Made by a program: the position numbers and the translations under genes
Notes under the pieces: model-generated
Seen by the model: the letters and a program-made list of their open reading frames with translations, nothing else
The model's database searches: none
Told to the model about the DNA's origin: nothing
From: JANQLU01 sp964434955
Lineage (GTDB): Bacteria > Planctomycetota > Planctomycetia > Pirellulales > Pirellulaceae
Assembly (NCBI GenBank): GCA_964434955.1
Contig: CAYSXI010000080.1
Span: 1-22,096, forward strand
DNA: 22,096 nt
Direction: 5' to 3'
In this document: one piece after another, positions 21,736 to 22,096 of the stretch
How the letters are laid out: each line of letters opens with the position of its first letter
How positions within the stretch are numbered: position 1 is the stretch's first letter

Positions 21736-22096
21736 ATGAAAGTCTTCTTTTCAGTTGGCGAGCCCAGTGGCGATTTGCACGGTGCGAATCTCATTCGGGA
21801 ACTTCAAAACCAAATCCCCGATTGTGAATGCGTCGGATTCGGTGGTCCTCGAATGCGCCAAGCCGGATGCAAGATTCACTTTGATTTGACGACCTTGGCC
21901 GTCATGTTTCTGACGGAGGTTTTCACCAAACTTCCAAAGTTCTTTGCTTTGAAAAAACAAGCCAAGGAGTTTTTTGAAACGGAACGGCCCGATGCGGTCG
22001 TCCTGATTGACTTTCCCGGGTTCAATTGGCATATCGCCAAGGTCGCAAAGCAAAACGGAATTCCTGTCTTCTATTACGGCGCGCCACAAATGTGGG
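21736..22096 (+). CDS. lpxB: Lipid-A-disaccharide synthase LpxB (partial, 3' end outside window)
   Basis: The first 120 residues are present. MKVFFSVGEPSGDLHGANLI contains the diagnostic GEPSGDxHGA motif at residues 8-17. CVGFGGPRM, a TEVFTKLPKFFALKK region, PDAVVLIDFPGFNWHIAK and the PVFYYGAPQMW ending all follow the family in order. LpxB is a peripheral inner-membrane glycosyltransferase that joins UDP-diacylglucosamine and lipid X to form the lipid A disaccharide. It indicates an LPS-type outer membrane. The ATG at 21736 is the only start that begins directly with the conserved N-terminus; no strong Shine-Dalgarno site precedes it. The reading frame is still open at the window edge. Confidence 0.95.
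   Translation, partial: MKVFFSVGEPSGDLHGANLIRELQNQIPDCECVGFGGPRMRQAGCKIHFDLTTLAVMFLTEVFTKLPKFFALKKQAKEFFETERPDAVVLIDFPGFNWHIAKVAKQNGIPVFYYGAPQMW

Overview
The window reads as chromosomal DNA of a Gram-negative planctomycete, probably Pirellulaceae-like. This is inferred from gene content, and no ribosomal RNA is present to confirm it. Supporting signs are an LpxB start at the right edge (lipid A, so an outer membrane), an 863-residue ClpC, a ThiD2-ThiE fusion, Tat and lipoprotein signals, several start codons with weak Shine-Dalgarno sites, and short interspersed repeats of the CACTCGCTTGCGCTTCGTGC type. Gene density is ordinary. I see no tRNA, rRNA, CRISPR array, integrase, transposase or recognisable defence island.

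Layout. 1-237 is the tail of an ABC-F-like ATPase. 319-651 (-) is a small secreted Tyr/Gly/His-rich protein with a strong terminator and a hairpin in its leader. 970-4595 (+) is a closely spaced set: a YuiH-like molybdopterin oxidoreductase fused to pentapeptide repeats, a large cystathionine-gamma-synthase-type PLP enzyme with an unusual N-terminal extension, and an unrecognised protein. 4797-7406 (+) is a secreted HExxHxxGxxH zinc metalloprotease, followed by a DUF418 (YeiB-like) membrane protein at 7499-8857. 8885-9014 holds three copies of a dispersed repeat. 9145-9591 (-) is an Hsp20 chaperone preceded by a near-perfect sigma-54 promoter, and 9753-10580 (-) is a lipoprotein esterase. 10581-11010 has no gene and carries another repeat copy plus a short tandem array.

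11081-14410 (-) is a two-gene unit, membrane-TPR protein then clpC. 14411-14809 is a divergent control region with a possible 48-codon ORF behind a weaker sigma-54-like site. 14810-15871 (+) is thiamine phosphate synthase. 15932-18467 (-) encodes an AI-2E-type transporter and a Tat-exported MBL-fold hydrolase. 18638-19219 (+) is a LON substrate-binding-domain protein. 19299-20680 (+) is an MFS transporter interrupted by an apparent one-base frameshift, ending in a 14-bp tandem array that contains its stop codon. 21032-21508 (+) is an exported protein with two CCGNC motifs and a classic terminator. 21736 to the right edge is the start of lpxB.

How the genes relate. The clearest theme is protein quality control (ClpC, Hsp20, LON-domain protein, secreted protease). 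The hsp20 gene has a strong sigma-54 signature, and a weaker one lies upstream of the membrane-TPR/clpC unit, so a sigma-54-controlled proteostasis response is a testable possibility. The 970-4595 set may be a sulfur-related operon; that rests on family membership and spacing only. I did not find a complete, clearly new multi-gene system.
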